This document shows positions 53,208-62,236 of a stretch of DNA of 64,000 nucleotides, piece after piece. The stretch covers positions 62,001 through 126,000 of the forward strand of contig NZ_FPAY01000007.1 in NCBI RefSeq assembly GCF_900116495.1. The letters run 5' to 3'. The first letter of the stretch is position 1; each line of letters starts with the position of its first letter. The translations under genes were made by a program, and so were the position numbers. The notes below the pieces were generated by a model that worked only from the letters and a program-made list of their open reading frames with translations, was not told the DNA's origin and did not search any database. This DNA comes from Arthrobacter sp. ov118 (GTDB taxonomy: Bacteria; Actinomycetota; Actinomycetes; Actinomycetales; Micrococcaceae).

Positions 53208-54798
53208 TCGCGGTTACCTCCTGCGCGGCAGAAACCTGCTGCTGCTGTTGCTGCTCTTTCTGGCTGTCGCGCCAGTTGCTTTCCACCGGCCACACCGAAA
53301 CCCGCTCGCGGACCGTGATGGTGGGCCGCGGGATGACTTCGACCGGAACCTGCGGCGAATCGGCCAGGACCCACGTGTCCTTGGAGCCGCCGCCCTGGCT
53401 GGAATTGACGATCAGCGAGCCTTCTTTGAGCGCCACGCGGGTCAGGCCGCCGGGGAGAACCCAGACGTCCTCGCCGTCGTTGACCGCGAATGGGCGCAAG
53501 TCCACGTGCCGGGGGCCGAACTTGTCCCCGCTGAGCGTGGGCACGGTGGACAGTTGCAGCACCGGCTGGGCGATCCAGCCGCGGGGGTCGGCGATGATCC
53601 GCTTGCGGAGGGCCTCAAGTTCGTCCTTGGACGCGTCGGGGCCGATCACCAGGCCCTTGCCGCCGGAACCGTCCACGGGCTTGACCACGAGCTCATCGAG
53701 CCGGTCCAGAACGTGTTCCCGGGCTTCCTTCTCCTCGAGCCGGTAGGTGTCCACGTTGGCGATTACGGGTTCTTCGCTGAGGTAGTACCGGATCAGGTCC
53801 GGAACGTAGCTGTATACCAGCTTGTCATCGGCGACGCCGTTGCCCACGGCATTGGCGATGGTGACGCCCCCCGCCCGGGCCGCGTTGACCAGGCCCGGAC
53901 AGCCGAGCATGGAATCGGCCCGGAACTGCAGGGGGTCCAGGAACTCATCGTCGATGCGCTTGTAGATCACATCCACGCGCTGTTCACCGGCGGTGGTGCG
54001 CATGTAGACGCGGTTGCCGCGGCAGATGAGGTCGCGGCCCTCGACCAGCTCGACGCCCATCAGGCCGGCGAGGAGTGTGTGTTCGAAGTAGGCGCTGTTG
54101 AAGACGCCGGGAGTCAGGACCACCACGGTGGGATCGTCGACGCCGGAGGGCGCCGTCTTGCGCAGCGCGGACAGGAGCCGGCGCGGGTACTCCTCCACCG
54201 GCCGGATCAGCTGCTGGCCAAAGGCCTCCGGCAGGCCCTTCGCCATCGCGCGGCGGTTTTCGAGGACGTAGCTGACGCCCGAGGGCACGCGCACATTGTC
54301 CTCCAGGACGCGGAAAGTGCCGGCGGCATCACGGACGACGTCGATTCCGGAAACGTGGACGCGGACGCCGCCGGCGGGCTCGAAGCCGTGCACCTGGCGG
54401 TGGAAGTGGGCGCTCGTGGTGACGAGCTGGCGCGGGATGACGCCATCGGACACCACTGTCATTTTGTCGTAGACGTCATTGAGGAACGCCTCGAGGGCGC
54501 GGACACGCTGCGCCACACCGCGTTCGAGCACGTTCCACTCGTCGGCCGGGATCACCCGGGGGACGATGTCCAGGGGGAAGGGGCGCTCTTCGCCCGCGAA
54601 GTCGAAGGTGACCCCGCGGTCCAGGAAAGTGCGCGCCATGGAGTCGGCGCGTGCGCTCACGTCAGTCAACGACAGTTCACGCAAGGCCCCGGCGACCTGC
54701 CCGTAGGACTTCCGGGCCAGCTGGCCGGGGGCAAACATCTCGTCGTAGGCGCCGGTGCGGCCGGCGGCCTCAGAGTAATCCTGGAATAGGTCAGACAT
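53200..54798 (-). CDS. Circularly permuted type 2 ATP-grasp protein
   Basis: A 532-residue ligase-fold protein. NDVYDKMTVVSDGVIPRQLV, VVVLTPGVFNSAYFEH, and KPVDGSGGKGLVIGPDAS are consistent with the circularly permuted ATP-grasp-2 type, which forms amide bonds with ATP. The C-terminus is Gln-rich (KEQQQQQQVSA). First gene of a three-gene operon with alpha-E and transglutaminase-like genes; known comparative work treats these as a peptide-ligase system of unknown product. Confidence 0.88.
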   Translation of the reverse strand: MSDLFQDYSEAAGRTGAYDEMFAPGQLARKSYGQVAGALRELSLTDVSARADSMARTFLDRGVTFDFAGEERPFPLDIVPRVIPADEWNVLERGVAQRVRALEAFLNDVYDKMTVVSDGVIPRQLVTTSAHFHRQVHGFEPAGGVRVHVSGIDVVRDAAGTFRVLEDNVRVPSGVSYVLENRRAMAKGLPEAFGQQLIRPVEEYPRRLLSALRKTAPSGVDDPTVVVLTPGVFNSAYFEHTLLAGLMGVELVEGRDLICRGNRVYMRTTAGEQRVDVIYKRIDDEFLDPLQFRADSMLGCPGLVNAARAGGVTIANAVGNGVADDKLVYSYVPDLIRYYLSEEPVIANVDTYRLEEKEAREHVLDRLDELVVKPVDGSGGKGLVIGPDASKDELEALRKRIIADPRGWIAQPVLQLSTVPTLSGDKFGPRHVDLRPFAVNDGEDVWVLPGGLTRVALKEGSLIVNSSQGGGSKDTWVLADSPQVPVEVIPRPTITVRERVSVWPVESNWRDSQKEQQQQQQVSAAQEVTANA

Positions 54799-54962
54799 GC
54801 TGACTAGCCAACCACTTTTTCGTTACGAAATCATTTCGGCGGGCCGGAGTGAGGCCAGGGCGTGGTCCACGCGCAGCCCACGCGCAGCCCGCGCGCCGCA
54901 CGGCCGTCCTCAGCGTCGGCCGCAGTTACTGTTTTTCGGGCAGAGTGCGGCAATGTAGGGGC

Positions 54963-55973
54963 GTGTTCCCGAACAGATGCGTGTCCTCGGCCGTGCCCGG
55001 CCTGCTTGGCGCCGCGGCCGCCGTCGCCGCCGCCGTCGGTGCCCACATGCTGCTCCCCGCGCTGCCGGCAATGACCCTCGCCGTGGTGTTCGGACTCCTG
55101 GCCGCCAACCTGCCGGGCGTCGCGGCGTGGACCGCCGGGCCCGCCCGGCCCGGGCTGGACTTCGCCGGCAAACACCTGATGCGGGCCGGGATTGTGGTCC
55201 TCGGCCTGAAAGTCAGCCTTGGCGACGTGCTGGGCCTCGGCTGGGCCGCGTTGCTGCTGATCGTGGCCGTGGTGCTCGCGGCCTTCGCCGGCACCTACGG
55301 GATCGGCAGGCTATTCCGCCTTCCTCCGCGCACTTCCCTGCTGGTGGCCACGGGATTCGCCATCTGCGGGGCCTCCGCGATCGGGGCGATGGCCGCCGTG
55401 CGCAGGATCCGACAGGAAGAGACCGTGCTGCCGGTGGCGCTCGTGACGCTCTGCGGGACCCTGGCGATCGGGGTGTTGCCGCTGCTCGCCCGGCCGCTGG
55501 GCCTCGGGCCGGAGATCTTCGGCGCATGGACCGGCGCCTCCGTGCACGACGTCGGGCAGGTGGTGGCCACGGCCCAGACCGCCGGCGCCGCCGCCCTGGC
55601 GGTCGCCGTCGTCGTCAAACTTACCCGGGTGATCCTGCTGGCCCCGATGGTCGCCGCCGCCGGCCTCCACCACCGCCTGGGACGCGAAGCCGACGGCGTC
55701 AATCGGCCGCCGGTGATCCCACTGTTTGTCCTCGGGTTCGTGGCACTGGCGGGCCTGCGCAGCACCGGGTGGCTCTCCCCCGCGGTCCTGGACGCGGCCG
55801 CCGTCGTGCAGGACGTGCTGTTGGGGATGGCGCTGTTCGGGTTGGGTTCGGCGGTCCGTGCAGGCCAGCTCCTCCACACCGGCGCCCGTGCACTGCTCGC
55901 CGCGCTCGCATCCTGGCTGCTGATCGCCGTGCTGGGCCTGGCCGCCGCCTGCCTGATGTTCCCTTCATCCTGA
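54963..55973 (+). CDS. YeiH-family putative exporter
   Basis: A 336-residue membrane protein (UPF0324/YeiH class, sometimes called putative sulfate exporter): GLLAANLPGVAAWTAGPARPGLDFAGKHLMRAGIVVLGLKVSLGD, FAICGASAIGAMAAV, GAWTGASVHDVGQVVAT. About ten hydrophobic segments. The GTG at 54963 is chosen because CAATGT ends 6 bases before it and the upstream frame (from 54849) lacks family sequence. It diverges from the ATP-grasp operon. Confidence 0.8.
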   Translation: MFPNRCVSSAVPGLLGAAAAVAAAVGAHMLLPALPAMTLAVVFGLLAANLPGVAAWTAGPARPGLDFAGKHLMRAGIVVLGLKVSLGDVLGLGWAALLLIVAVVLAAFAGTYGIGRLFRLPPRTSLLVATGFAICGASAIGAMAAVRRIRQEETVLPVALVTLCGTLAIGVLPLLARPLGLGPEIFGAWTGASVHDVGQVVATAQTAGAAALAVAVVVKLTRVILLAPMVAAAGLHHRLGREADGVNRPPVIPLFVLGFVALAGLRSTGWLSPAVLDAAAVVQDVLLGMALFGLGSAVRAGQLLHTGARALLAALASWLLIAVLGLAAACLMFPSS

Positions 55974-56045
55974 GCCCTTTGCTGACGGCCTTTCTGACCG
56001 CCAAGGCGTGATTCCGCACACACCTTGCCGTGATTAGATAGCTGG

Positions 56046-58742
56046 GTGTCGAATCAGAATCTGGGCCGCGACGAAGCCGCAGCCCGCTCCGCCCTCATCA
56101 CCACGCACAGCTATGACGTCTCCCTGGACGTCCGGCAAGCAGCTGACCCGAACGTCGCCGGCTACACCAGCCGCAGCGTCATCACGTTTTCGGCAAACGA
56201 GCCCGGGGCGTCGACCTTCGTGGACTTCATCGCGGGCAGCGTGCACAGCGTGTTCCTCAACGGCAAGGGCCTCGCCGTGGCGGACGTCGTGGACGGCTCC
56301 CGGATCCGGCTCGACAACCTGCAGCCGGAGAACCAGGTCACCGTTACCGGGACAGCCTTGTACAGCACGTCAGGTGAGGGCCTGCACCGCTTCGTCGACC
56401 CGGCCGACGGGCAGTGCTACCTCTACACGCAGTATGAACCCGCCGACGCGCGGCGGGTGTTCGCGAACTTCGAACAGCCCGACCTCAAGGCCGAGTTCAC
56501 GTTCGACGTCATGGCCCCCTCGGACTGGCAGGTGGCCTCCAACGGCGCCGAGGTGCTGCGCACCCAGCTCACCTCTGACCCGGCCACGAGCCGCTGGGAT
56601 TTCGCCCCCACCAAGGCGATGTCCACCTACATCACCACCATCCTGGCCGGGCCGTATTTCAAGGCCGAGGACGCCTGGACTGGCACCCTGGGCGACGGCA
56701 CAGCACTGGAGGTGCCGATGGCGCTCTACTGCCGCGCCTCCATGGCCAAGTCCTTCGACGCCGGGGCACTCTTTGACCTCACCAAGAACGGGCTGTCCTT
56801 CTTCAACGAGCTCTTCGACTTCCCCTACCCCTGGGGCAAATACGACCAGGCCTTCGTGCCCGAGTACAACCTCGGCGCCATGGAAAATCCGGGTCTCGTG
56901 ACGTTCACGGAAAGCTATGTCTTCACATCCCGGGCCGCCGATTCCCAGTACCAGGCCCGCGCCAACACCGTCCTGCACGAGATGGCGCACATGTGGTTCG
57001 GCGACCTCGTCACCATGAAGTGGTGGGATGATCTGTGGCTCAAGGAATCCTTCGCGGACTACATGGGCACACTGGGTGTGGACCGGACCACGGACTGGGA
57101 CACAGCGTGGGTCAACTTCGCCAACAACCGCAAGGCGTGGGCCTACGTGCAGGACCAGCTCCCCACCACGCATCCGATCGTCGCTGACATTCCGGACCTG
57201 GAAGCCGCGAAGCAGAACTTCGACGGCATCACCTACGCCAAGGGCGCTTCCGTGCTCAAGCAACTCGTGGCCTACGTCGGCTTCGACGCTTTCGTCGCCG
57301 GATCCCGCCGGTACTTCCGCGACCACGCCTACGCGAACACGACGCTGGCCGACCTCCTGGCCGCCCTGAGCGCGGCGTCCGGCCGCGACCTGGCAGAGTG
57401 GGCCCGCCAGTGGCTGCAGACCTCCGGCATCTCCACCCTGGCCCTTGAGGAAACGCAGCCGCCTGAGCTGACGGAGTCCACTGGGACGACAGAGTCGAGC
57501 CAGGACGCTGAGTTCAGTGGGGACGTGCTCGGTTCCGTCGCCGTCCTGCAGGATGCCGTGGACCCGGCCACCGGCCGGCAGGAGCCGCGGCCGCACCGGC
57601 TGCGGATCGGCCTCTACAACTTTGATGACGCCGGCGCCCTGGTCCGCACGGACAGCGTCGAAACGGATCTCAGCGGCAGCCGGACGGAGGTGGCCGCCCT
57701 GGCCGGCAAACCGCGGCCTGCCCTGCTGCTGGTCAACGACGACGACCTCAGCTACGCCAAGGTTCGGCTGGACCCGCGCTCCGAGGCCGCGGTGCGCGGC
57801 TCCCTCGACAAGCTGAGCGACCCGATGGCGAGGGCGCTGTGCTGGACGGCGCTCTGGGACTCGGCCCGCGACGCCGTCACGCCGGCAGCGCTCTACGTCG
57901 ACGCCGTCGTGGGTTTCGGACCCGCCGAACCCGGCATCGGGGTCCTGCTGAACGTGCTGGGCAACGCCTCGACGGCGGTCGAACGCTACGTGCCGCGCGG
58001 CCGGCGCGACGCGGTGCGCCGCGGCTTCCTCACCGCTGCGGCTGAGCAACTGCGGGCGGCGGCGCCGGGGTCCGACCAGCAGCTGGCCTGGGCCAGGACC
58101 CTGGCCGCCACCAGCCGGTACGACGCCAGCTTGCTGGGCCTGCTCCAGGGCCTCCTGGATGAAGCCATCGTGATCGACGGCCTCGCCGTGGACGCCGAAC
58201 TGCGCTGGAACCTTTGGCACGCCCTCGCCGCGCACGGCGAAGCCTCGCAGGAGCAACTTGACCAGGAGCTCGCCCGGGACAACACCGCCGCAGGCAAATC
58301 TGGACACGCCACTGCCCTCGCCGCCCGGCCGGAGGCGTCCGTCAAGGCTGCCGCCTGGGATGCGGCGGTCAACGGCACGGGGCTGTCCAACCAGCTCCTC
58401 AGCGCCACCATTGCCGGGTTCAACACCGCCCCGGCACCCCTGCTGGCCGGATTCATTGATCCCTACTTCGAGTGCCTGGAGCATGTGTGGGCGGAGCGGA
58501 GCATTGAGATCGCCAGCCGGATCGTCCGCGGTCTCTACCCCGCGGGCCAGGACCTCGACGGCCACGGCGGTACGCCGGAGCGCCACTCCGTGATTCTCCG
58601 CACCGACCATTGGCTGTCGTCGCGCCCTGATGCGCCGCGGGCACTGCGCCGGATCATCATCGAACAGCGCAGCCACCTGTACCGTTCCCTCACGGCGCAG
58701 GCGCTGGCGGCACAGGCGCCAGCACCATCGGCTGCTCCGTAA
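56046..58742 (+). CDS. pepN: Aminopeptidase N (M1 family)
   Basis: An 898-residue zinc aminopeptidase. GAMEN exopeptidase motif at 277-281, HEMAHMWFGD (zinc His311 and His315) with Glu334, and a C-terminal ERAP-like helical domain. A variable acidic linker (PPELTESTGTTESSQDAEF) follows the catalytic domain. It removes N-terminal amino acids from peptides, including proteasome products. GTG start at 56046, with TAGATA nearby (56035-56040). The sequence is followed by a copy of the hairpin repeat. Confidence 0.96.
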   Translation: MSNQNLGRDEAAARSALITTHSYDVSLDVRQAADPNVAGYTSRSVITFSANEPGASTFVDFIAGSVHSVFLNGKGLAVADVVDGSRIRLDNLQPENQVTVTGTALYSTSGEGLHRFVDPADGQCYLYTQYEPADARRVFANFEQPDLKAEFTFDVMAPSDWQVASNGAEVLRTQLTSDPATSRWDFAPTKAMSTYITTILAGPYFKAEDAWTGTLGDGTALEVPMALYCRASMAKSFDAGALFDLTKNGLSFFNELFDFPYPWGKYDQAFVPEYNLGAMENPGLVTFTESYVFTSRAADSQYQARANTVLHEMAHMWFGDLVTMKWWDDLWLKESFADYMGTLGVDRTTDWDTAWVNFANNRKAWAYVQDQLPTTHPIVADIPDLEAAKQNFDGITYAKGASVLKQLVAYVGFDAFVAGSRRYFRDHAYANTTLADLLAALSAASGRDLAEWARQWLQTSGISTLALEETQPPELTESTGTTESSQDAEFSGDVLGSVAVLQDAVDPATGRQEPRPHRLRIGLYNFDDAGALVRTDSVETDLSGSRTEVAALAGKPRPALLLVNDDDLSYAKVRLDPRSEAAVRGSLDKLSDPMARALCWTALWDSARDAVTPAALYVDAVVGFGPAEPGIGVLLNVLGNASTAVERYVPRGRRDAVRRGFLTAAAEQLRAAAPGSDQQLAWARTLAATSRYDASLLGLLQGLLDEAIVIDGLAVDAELRWNLWHALAAHGEASQEQLDQELARDNTAAGKSGHATALAARPEASVKAAAWDAAVNGTGLSNQLLSATIAGFNTAPAPLLAGFIDPYFECLEHVWAERSIEIASRIVRGLYPAGQDLDGHGGTPERHSVILRTDHWLSSRPDAPRALRRIIIEQRSHLYRSLTAQALAAQAPAPSAAP

Positions 58743-58771
58743 CCGCCTTTTCGACGGTTGAAAACGGCCGC

Positions 58772-58830
58772 TGGGCCCACGCCGGCAGGGTTCCCTGGCC
58801 GAGCTTGCGAGGCGAGGGGGCCGGTGGGGA
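58772..58830. repeat. Single copy of the intergenic hairpin element
   Basis: 59 bases agree with 11257-11315 at 53 positions. The hairpin here is CCCTGGCC-GAGCTTGCGA-GGCGAGGG: the loop GAGCTTGCGA is unchanged, and a T-A pair in the stem is replaced by G-C. Lies between pepN and the lipoate ligase gene, which are convergent. Confidence 0.88.
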
Positions 58831-58851
58831 GCAACCGATGGGATTGAAGCC

Positions 58852-59967
58852 TTATGGCACCCGGTGCAGCCACTCCGCAGTGCCGAACTTGGTCTCCACC
58901 CGGCGGGCGGCGGCTGCCAGCTCGGCCTCGGTGAGTTCGGACTGCGTGGCGCCGTAGCGTTCAGTAAAGACGTCCATCATGGCCGCGACGATCTCGGCGC
59001 GGGACATGCCCGTCTGCCGCCGGAGCGGATCCACCCGCTTCTTGGCGCTCCTGGTGCCCTTGTCGGAGAGTTTTTCCTTGCCGATCCGCAGCACGTCCAC
59101 CATCTTGTCGGCGTCGATGTCGTAACTCATGGTCACGTGGTGCAGCATGCCGCCGTTGGCGAGCCGTTTCTGGGCCGCCCCGCCGATCTTGCCGTGCTCC
59201 GTGGCGATGTCATTGAGCGGCACGTAGAAGGCACTGATGCCGACCTTCTCCAGGGCCGCCATGACCCAGGCGTCCAGGAAGCTGTACGAGTCCGCGAAGC
59301 TGATGCCGTCCACGAGTGTCTGCGGAAGGTACAGCGAGTAGGTGATGCAGTTGCCCGCCTCCATGAACATCGCTCCCCCGCCGCTGATCCGGCGGACCAC
59401 GCTGATTCCGTGCCGGGCCACGCCGTCGGGGTGCAGTTCGTTGCGGACGGACTGGAAGCTGCCAATCACCACAGAGGGTTCCTCCCAGTCCCAGAAGCGC
59501 AGGGTGGGGTTACGCCGCCCGGCGCCGACCTCTTCGGTCAGGACTTCATCCAGGGCCACGTTGACGTGGGTGGGCAGGACGGACGGGGCGATGATGTTCC
59601 AGTGGTGGTCCGCCCAGCCGGTAGCCTTCGCGAGGGCGCGGCGGACGGTGACGGCGACGGCATCGACGGAAAAACCGAACAGCACGGCATCTTCGGGCAG
59701 GGCGGCCGCGACGGCGGCCGCTATGTCAGCGGCGTTCGTCTCGACGGCGAGGCCGGTGAGTGCACGGTTGATCTCCGGCAGGGCCTCGTCCGGTTCCAGG
59801 AAGAAATCACCGCTCAGCGAAACGTTGGTCAGCCGGCCATTCAGGACGTCAAAATCGGTGACCACGAGCTTGCCGCCCGGGACCTTGTACTCGCCGTGGT
59901 GATGGCCGTCGGGGCCCGCCGGCTGGCCCGGAGTGCCGGGGCCGGCGGCCGCAGGATGGGATGTCAT
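58852..59967 (-). CDS. Lipoate--protein ligase-like protein with N-terminal accessory domain
   Basis: A 371-residue protein. Residues about 27-110 (YKVPGGKLVVTDFDVLNGRLTN...) resemble the accessory domain found C-terminally in E. coli LplA. The catalytic domain follows (HVNVALDEVL, RFWDWEEPSVVIGSFQ, RRISGGGAMFMEAGNCITY, GKIGGAAQKR with the expected lysine). The role would be attaching lipoate or another acyl group to E2/GcvH proteins. ATG 59967 is used; ATG 59976 is an alternative three codons upstream. Confidence 0.82.
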   Translation of the reverse strand: MTSHPAAAGPGTPGQPAGPDGHHHGEYKVPGGKLVVTDFDVLNGRLTNVSLSGDFFLEPDEALPEINRALTGLAVETNAADIAAAVAAALPEDAVLFGFSVDAVAVTVRRALAKATGWADHHWNIIAPSVLPTHVNVALDEVLTEEVGAGRRNPTLRFWDWEEPSVVIGSFQSVRNELHPDGVARHGISVVRRISGGGAMFMEAGNCITYSLYLPQTLVDGISFADSYSFLDAWVMAALEKVGISAFYVPLNDIATEHGKIGGAAQKRLANGGMLHHVTMSYDIDADKMVDVLRIGKEKLSDKGTRSAKKRVDPLRRQTGMSRAEIVAAMMDVFTERYGATQSELTEAELAAAARRVETKFGTAEWLHRVP

Positions 59968-59994
59968 GACACCCATCCTGCCCCATTCACGCAG

Positions 59995-60024
59995 AAAGCC
60001 CGCACCGTTGCCGGTGCGGGCTTT
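59995..60024. terminator. Terminator of rpmE2
   Basis: A perfect 13-bp inverted repeat (59995-60007, 60012-60024) with a 4-base loop, AAA at one end and TTT at the other, lies just after the rpmE2 stop on the minus strand. Confidence 0.92.
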
Positions 60025-60048
60025 CCATCAGACCTTGGGCGTGGGAAG

Positions 60049-60306
60049 TTACTTCTTGCCGCCGAAGCCCTTGAAGCGAGCGTTGAAGCGCTCGACGCGG
60101 CCTGCGGAGTCCATGATGCGCTGCTTGCCCGTGTAGAACGGGTGGGACTCGGAGGAGATTTCGACGTCGATGACCGGGTAGGTGTTGCCGTCTTCCCACT
60201 CGATGGTCTTGGAAGAAGACACGGTGGACTTGGTCAGGAACTTGACGCCGGAAGCCAGGTCGTTGAAAACAACAGCTTCGTACTTCGGGTGGGTATCAGA
60301 CTTCAT
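60049..60306 (-). CDS. rpmE2: Ribosomal protein bL31 type B (zinc-free)
   Basis: An 85-residue L31 paralogue: MKSDTHPKYEAVVFNDLASGVKFLTKSTVSSSKTIEWEDG. It lacks the CxxC zinc pair of type A L31. Type B proteins replace the zinc form when zinc is scarce and often lie under Zur control. A terminator follows. The start at 60306 fits the family; AAAGG lies 7 bases upstream. Confidence 0.96.
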   Translation of the reverse strand: MKSDTHPKYEAVVFNDLASGVKFLTKSTVSSSKTIEWEDGNTYPVIDVEISSESHPFYTGKQRIMDSAGRVERFNARFKGFGGKK

Positions 60307-60530
60307 AATTGGACCTTTGTTCGCACAGCTGGATTTTGCCAGCTGCCAGGTATGAATGGGATGGCCGGCGGAAAGCACCTGACGGCCAGCTATCAATCAT
60401 AGCGGATATCAGCCCCCTTGACGAACGCCGTTTGCCCACGTCAGGCGCCGCCGCTTCCCCGATGCAGCCTTCGATTCCGGGGGCCGGTCCAGTTCCTCCG
60501 GTCCAGTCCCCTCCGGGTCACTCCCCCGGT

Positions 60531-61340
60531 TCAGTCCCTCGGGCGGAGCTCCCAGAAGGCAACCGCCGACGCCGCCGCCACGTTGAGCGAATCGACGCCG
60601 GGCCGCATCGGGATCTTCACTGCGAGGTCGACGGCGGCGAGGGTGCCTTCGCTCATGCCGGCGCCTTCGGTGCCGAGCACCAGGGCCAGGCGTTCGGGCC
60701 GGCGGGCGGCGAGCTCGTCGAGGTCCACAGCGTCATCCGTGAGTTCCATGGCCGCAACGGTGAAGCCCTGCCCCTGCAGCGCGGCCAGTCCTTCCGGCCA
60801 GTCCTCCAGCCTCGCCCACGGCACCTGGAACACGGTACCCATGCTGACCCGGACGCTGCGGCGGTAGAGCGGATCCCCGCAGCGCGGTGAGACCAGGACG
60901 GCGTCCACGCCCAGCGCGGCGGCGGAGCGGAAGATCGCCCCGACGTTGGTGTGGTCCACGATGTCTTCCAGCACCGCCACCCGGCGGGCGCCGGCAAGCA
61001 GTTCGGCCAGCGGTACCGGCGCGGGCCGGTGCATGGCTGCCATGGCACCGCGGTGCAGGTGGAAGCCGGTGATTTCCTCCAGCAGCGCGGCGGAGCCGAC
61101 ATAGGCGGGGACGTCGGGGAACCGCTCGAAGACGTCAGCCAGATCCTCGGCCCACTTCTCCGCCAGGAAGAAGGACCGCGGCCGGTGCCCCGCCGCCAGC
61201 GCCCGGCGCAGGACGCGGGAGGATTCGGCGATGTAGAGGCCCTCGGCGGGCTCCCGGACTTTGCGCAGGTGCACATCGGTGAGCTTGGTGTAGTCGGAAA
61301 CCCGCGGGTCGTCGGCGGATTCAAGATGGTAAAAGGTCAC
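60531..61340 (-). CDS. TrmH/SpoU-family RNA 2'-O-methyltransferase
   Basis: A 269-residue protein with an N-terminal substrate-binding domain (about 30-110) and a C-terminal trefoil-knot SPOUT domain. Motifs: NVGAIFRSAAALGVDAVLV (1), LVLGTEGAGM (2) and IPMRPGVDSLNVAAASAVAFWE (3). It methylates ribose in rRNA or tRNA; the target nucleotide is not known. A GTG at 61340 is the proposed start (MTFYHLESADD); the longer frame runs through a 13-bp tandem repeat and is unlikely. Confidence 0.9.
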   Translation of the reverse strand: MTFYHLESADDPRVSDYTKLTDVHLRKVREPAEGLYIAESSRVLRRALAAGHRPRSFFLAEKWAEDLADVFERFPDVPAYVGSAALLEEITGFHLHRGAMAAMHRPAPVPLAELLAGARRVAVLEDIVDHTNVGAIFRSAAALGVDAVLVSPRCGDPLYRRSVRVSMGTVFQVPWARLEDWPEGLAALQGQGFTVAAMELTDDAVDLDELAARRPERLALVLGTEGAGMSEGTLAAVDLAVKIPMRPGVDSLNVAAASAVAFWELRPRD

Positions 61341-61360
61341 GGGCAGGTCATTTCGTGGAT

Positions 61361-61399
61361 CTTTGAACGGGCTCTTTGAACGGGCTCTTTGAACGGGGC
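61361..61399. repeat. 13-bp tandem repeat, three units plus degenerate copies
   Basis: CTTTGAACGGGCT occurs at 61361-61373 and 61374-61386, and a near copy at 61387-61399; two degraded copies continue to about 61430. The array fills the gap between the TSUP stop and the methyltransferase start. Confidence 0.85.
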
Positions 61400-61432
61400 T
61401 TTTCGAAGGGGGCTTTGTGAACGGTCTCGGAC

Positions 61433-62218
61433 TTAGTGGAACAGGTTGGCGATCATGAATCCCAGCGCGACGAGGCCGAGCGCAAAGATCACGCCGCGCA
61501 GGACCACCGGAGAAAGCCGGCGCCCCACCTTGGAGCCAACCAACCCGCCGATCAGGGAGCTCACGGCGATCAGCCCGACCACCCCCCAGTCGATCCGGTC
61601 GAAGGCGAACAGGAGGTAGGAACACGCGGCGATGACGTTCACGCCCAGGACCAGGATGTTTTTCATCGCGTTGGCGTTTTGGATGGTCCCGGTCATGAAC
61701 ACGCCCAGGATGCCGACCAGCAGGATGCCCTGTGCCGCGACGAAGTAGCCGCCATAGACACCCGCCAGATACACCAGCACTACCAGCAGGACCCCGTGGC
61801 GACGGTCCCGGATCGCGTGTTCGGGGTTTTCTTCCCGGTTCCGCACCCACTGCTGGAGCCGCGGCTGGAACACCACCATCAGCAGGGCCAGCACGATCAG
61901 GACGGGGGCGGCGTAATAGAAGACCTTCTCGGGAAGGTGCAGCAGCAGGAAGGCGCCGGTGACGCCGCCGAGCAGCGAGGCTGGCAGGAGCCGCAGCAGC
62001 TGCTTACCACGGCCGGCGAGCTCCTTCCGGTAGCCCCAGGCGCCCGCGGCACTTCCGGCCACAAGCCCGGTGGCGTTGCTGATGGAGGCGGTGACGGGAG
62101 GGTAGCCGAGGGCGATCAGCACCGGGAAGGTAACCAGGGTGCCGGACCCCACGACGCTGTTGATGGTCCCCGCCCACAGCCCGGCAAAGAAGATGAAGAC
62201 GCTATTGAGGGGCTCCAC
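61433..62218 (-). CDS. TSUP-family (TauE/SafE) anion exporter
   Basis: A 261-residue membrane protein with two TauE/SafE halves: TINSVVGSGTLVTFPVLIALGYPPVTASISNATGLVAGS (first repeat), GYFVAAQGILLVGILGVF and IQNANAMKNILVLGVN (second repeat). 7-8 hydrophobic helices. Substrate unknown (often sulfite, sulfoacetate or other anions). GTG start at 62218. It lies 18 bases after the ABC ATPase stop, so cotranscription is likely. Confidence 0.9.
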   Translation of the reverse strand: MEPLNSVFIFFAGLWAGTINSVVGSGTLVTFPVLIALGYPPVTASISNATGLVAGSAAGAWGYRKELAGRGKQLLRLLPASLLGGVTGAFLLLHLPEKVFYYAAPVLIVLALLMVVFQPRLQQWVRNREENPEHAIRDRRHGVLLVVLVYLAGVYGGYFVAAQGILLVGILGVFMTGTIQNANAMKNILVLGVNVIAACSYLLFAFDRIDWGVVGLIAVSSLIGGLVGSKVGRRLSPVVLRGVIFALGLVALGFMIANLFH

Positions 62219-62236
62219 GCGCGGTCAGTGGGCCCG

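Noticed and set aside
60307..60420. Zur box upstream of rpmE2
   Set aside because: I looked for a TGAAAATGATTNTCATTTTCA-like site; the region shows no convincing match.
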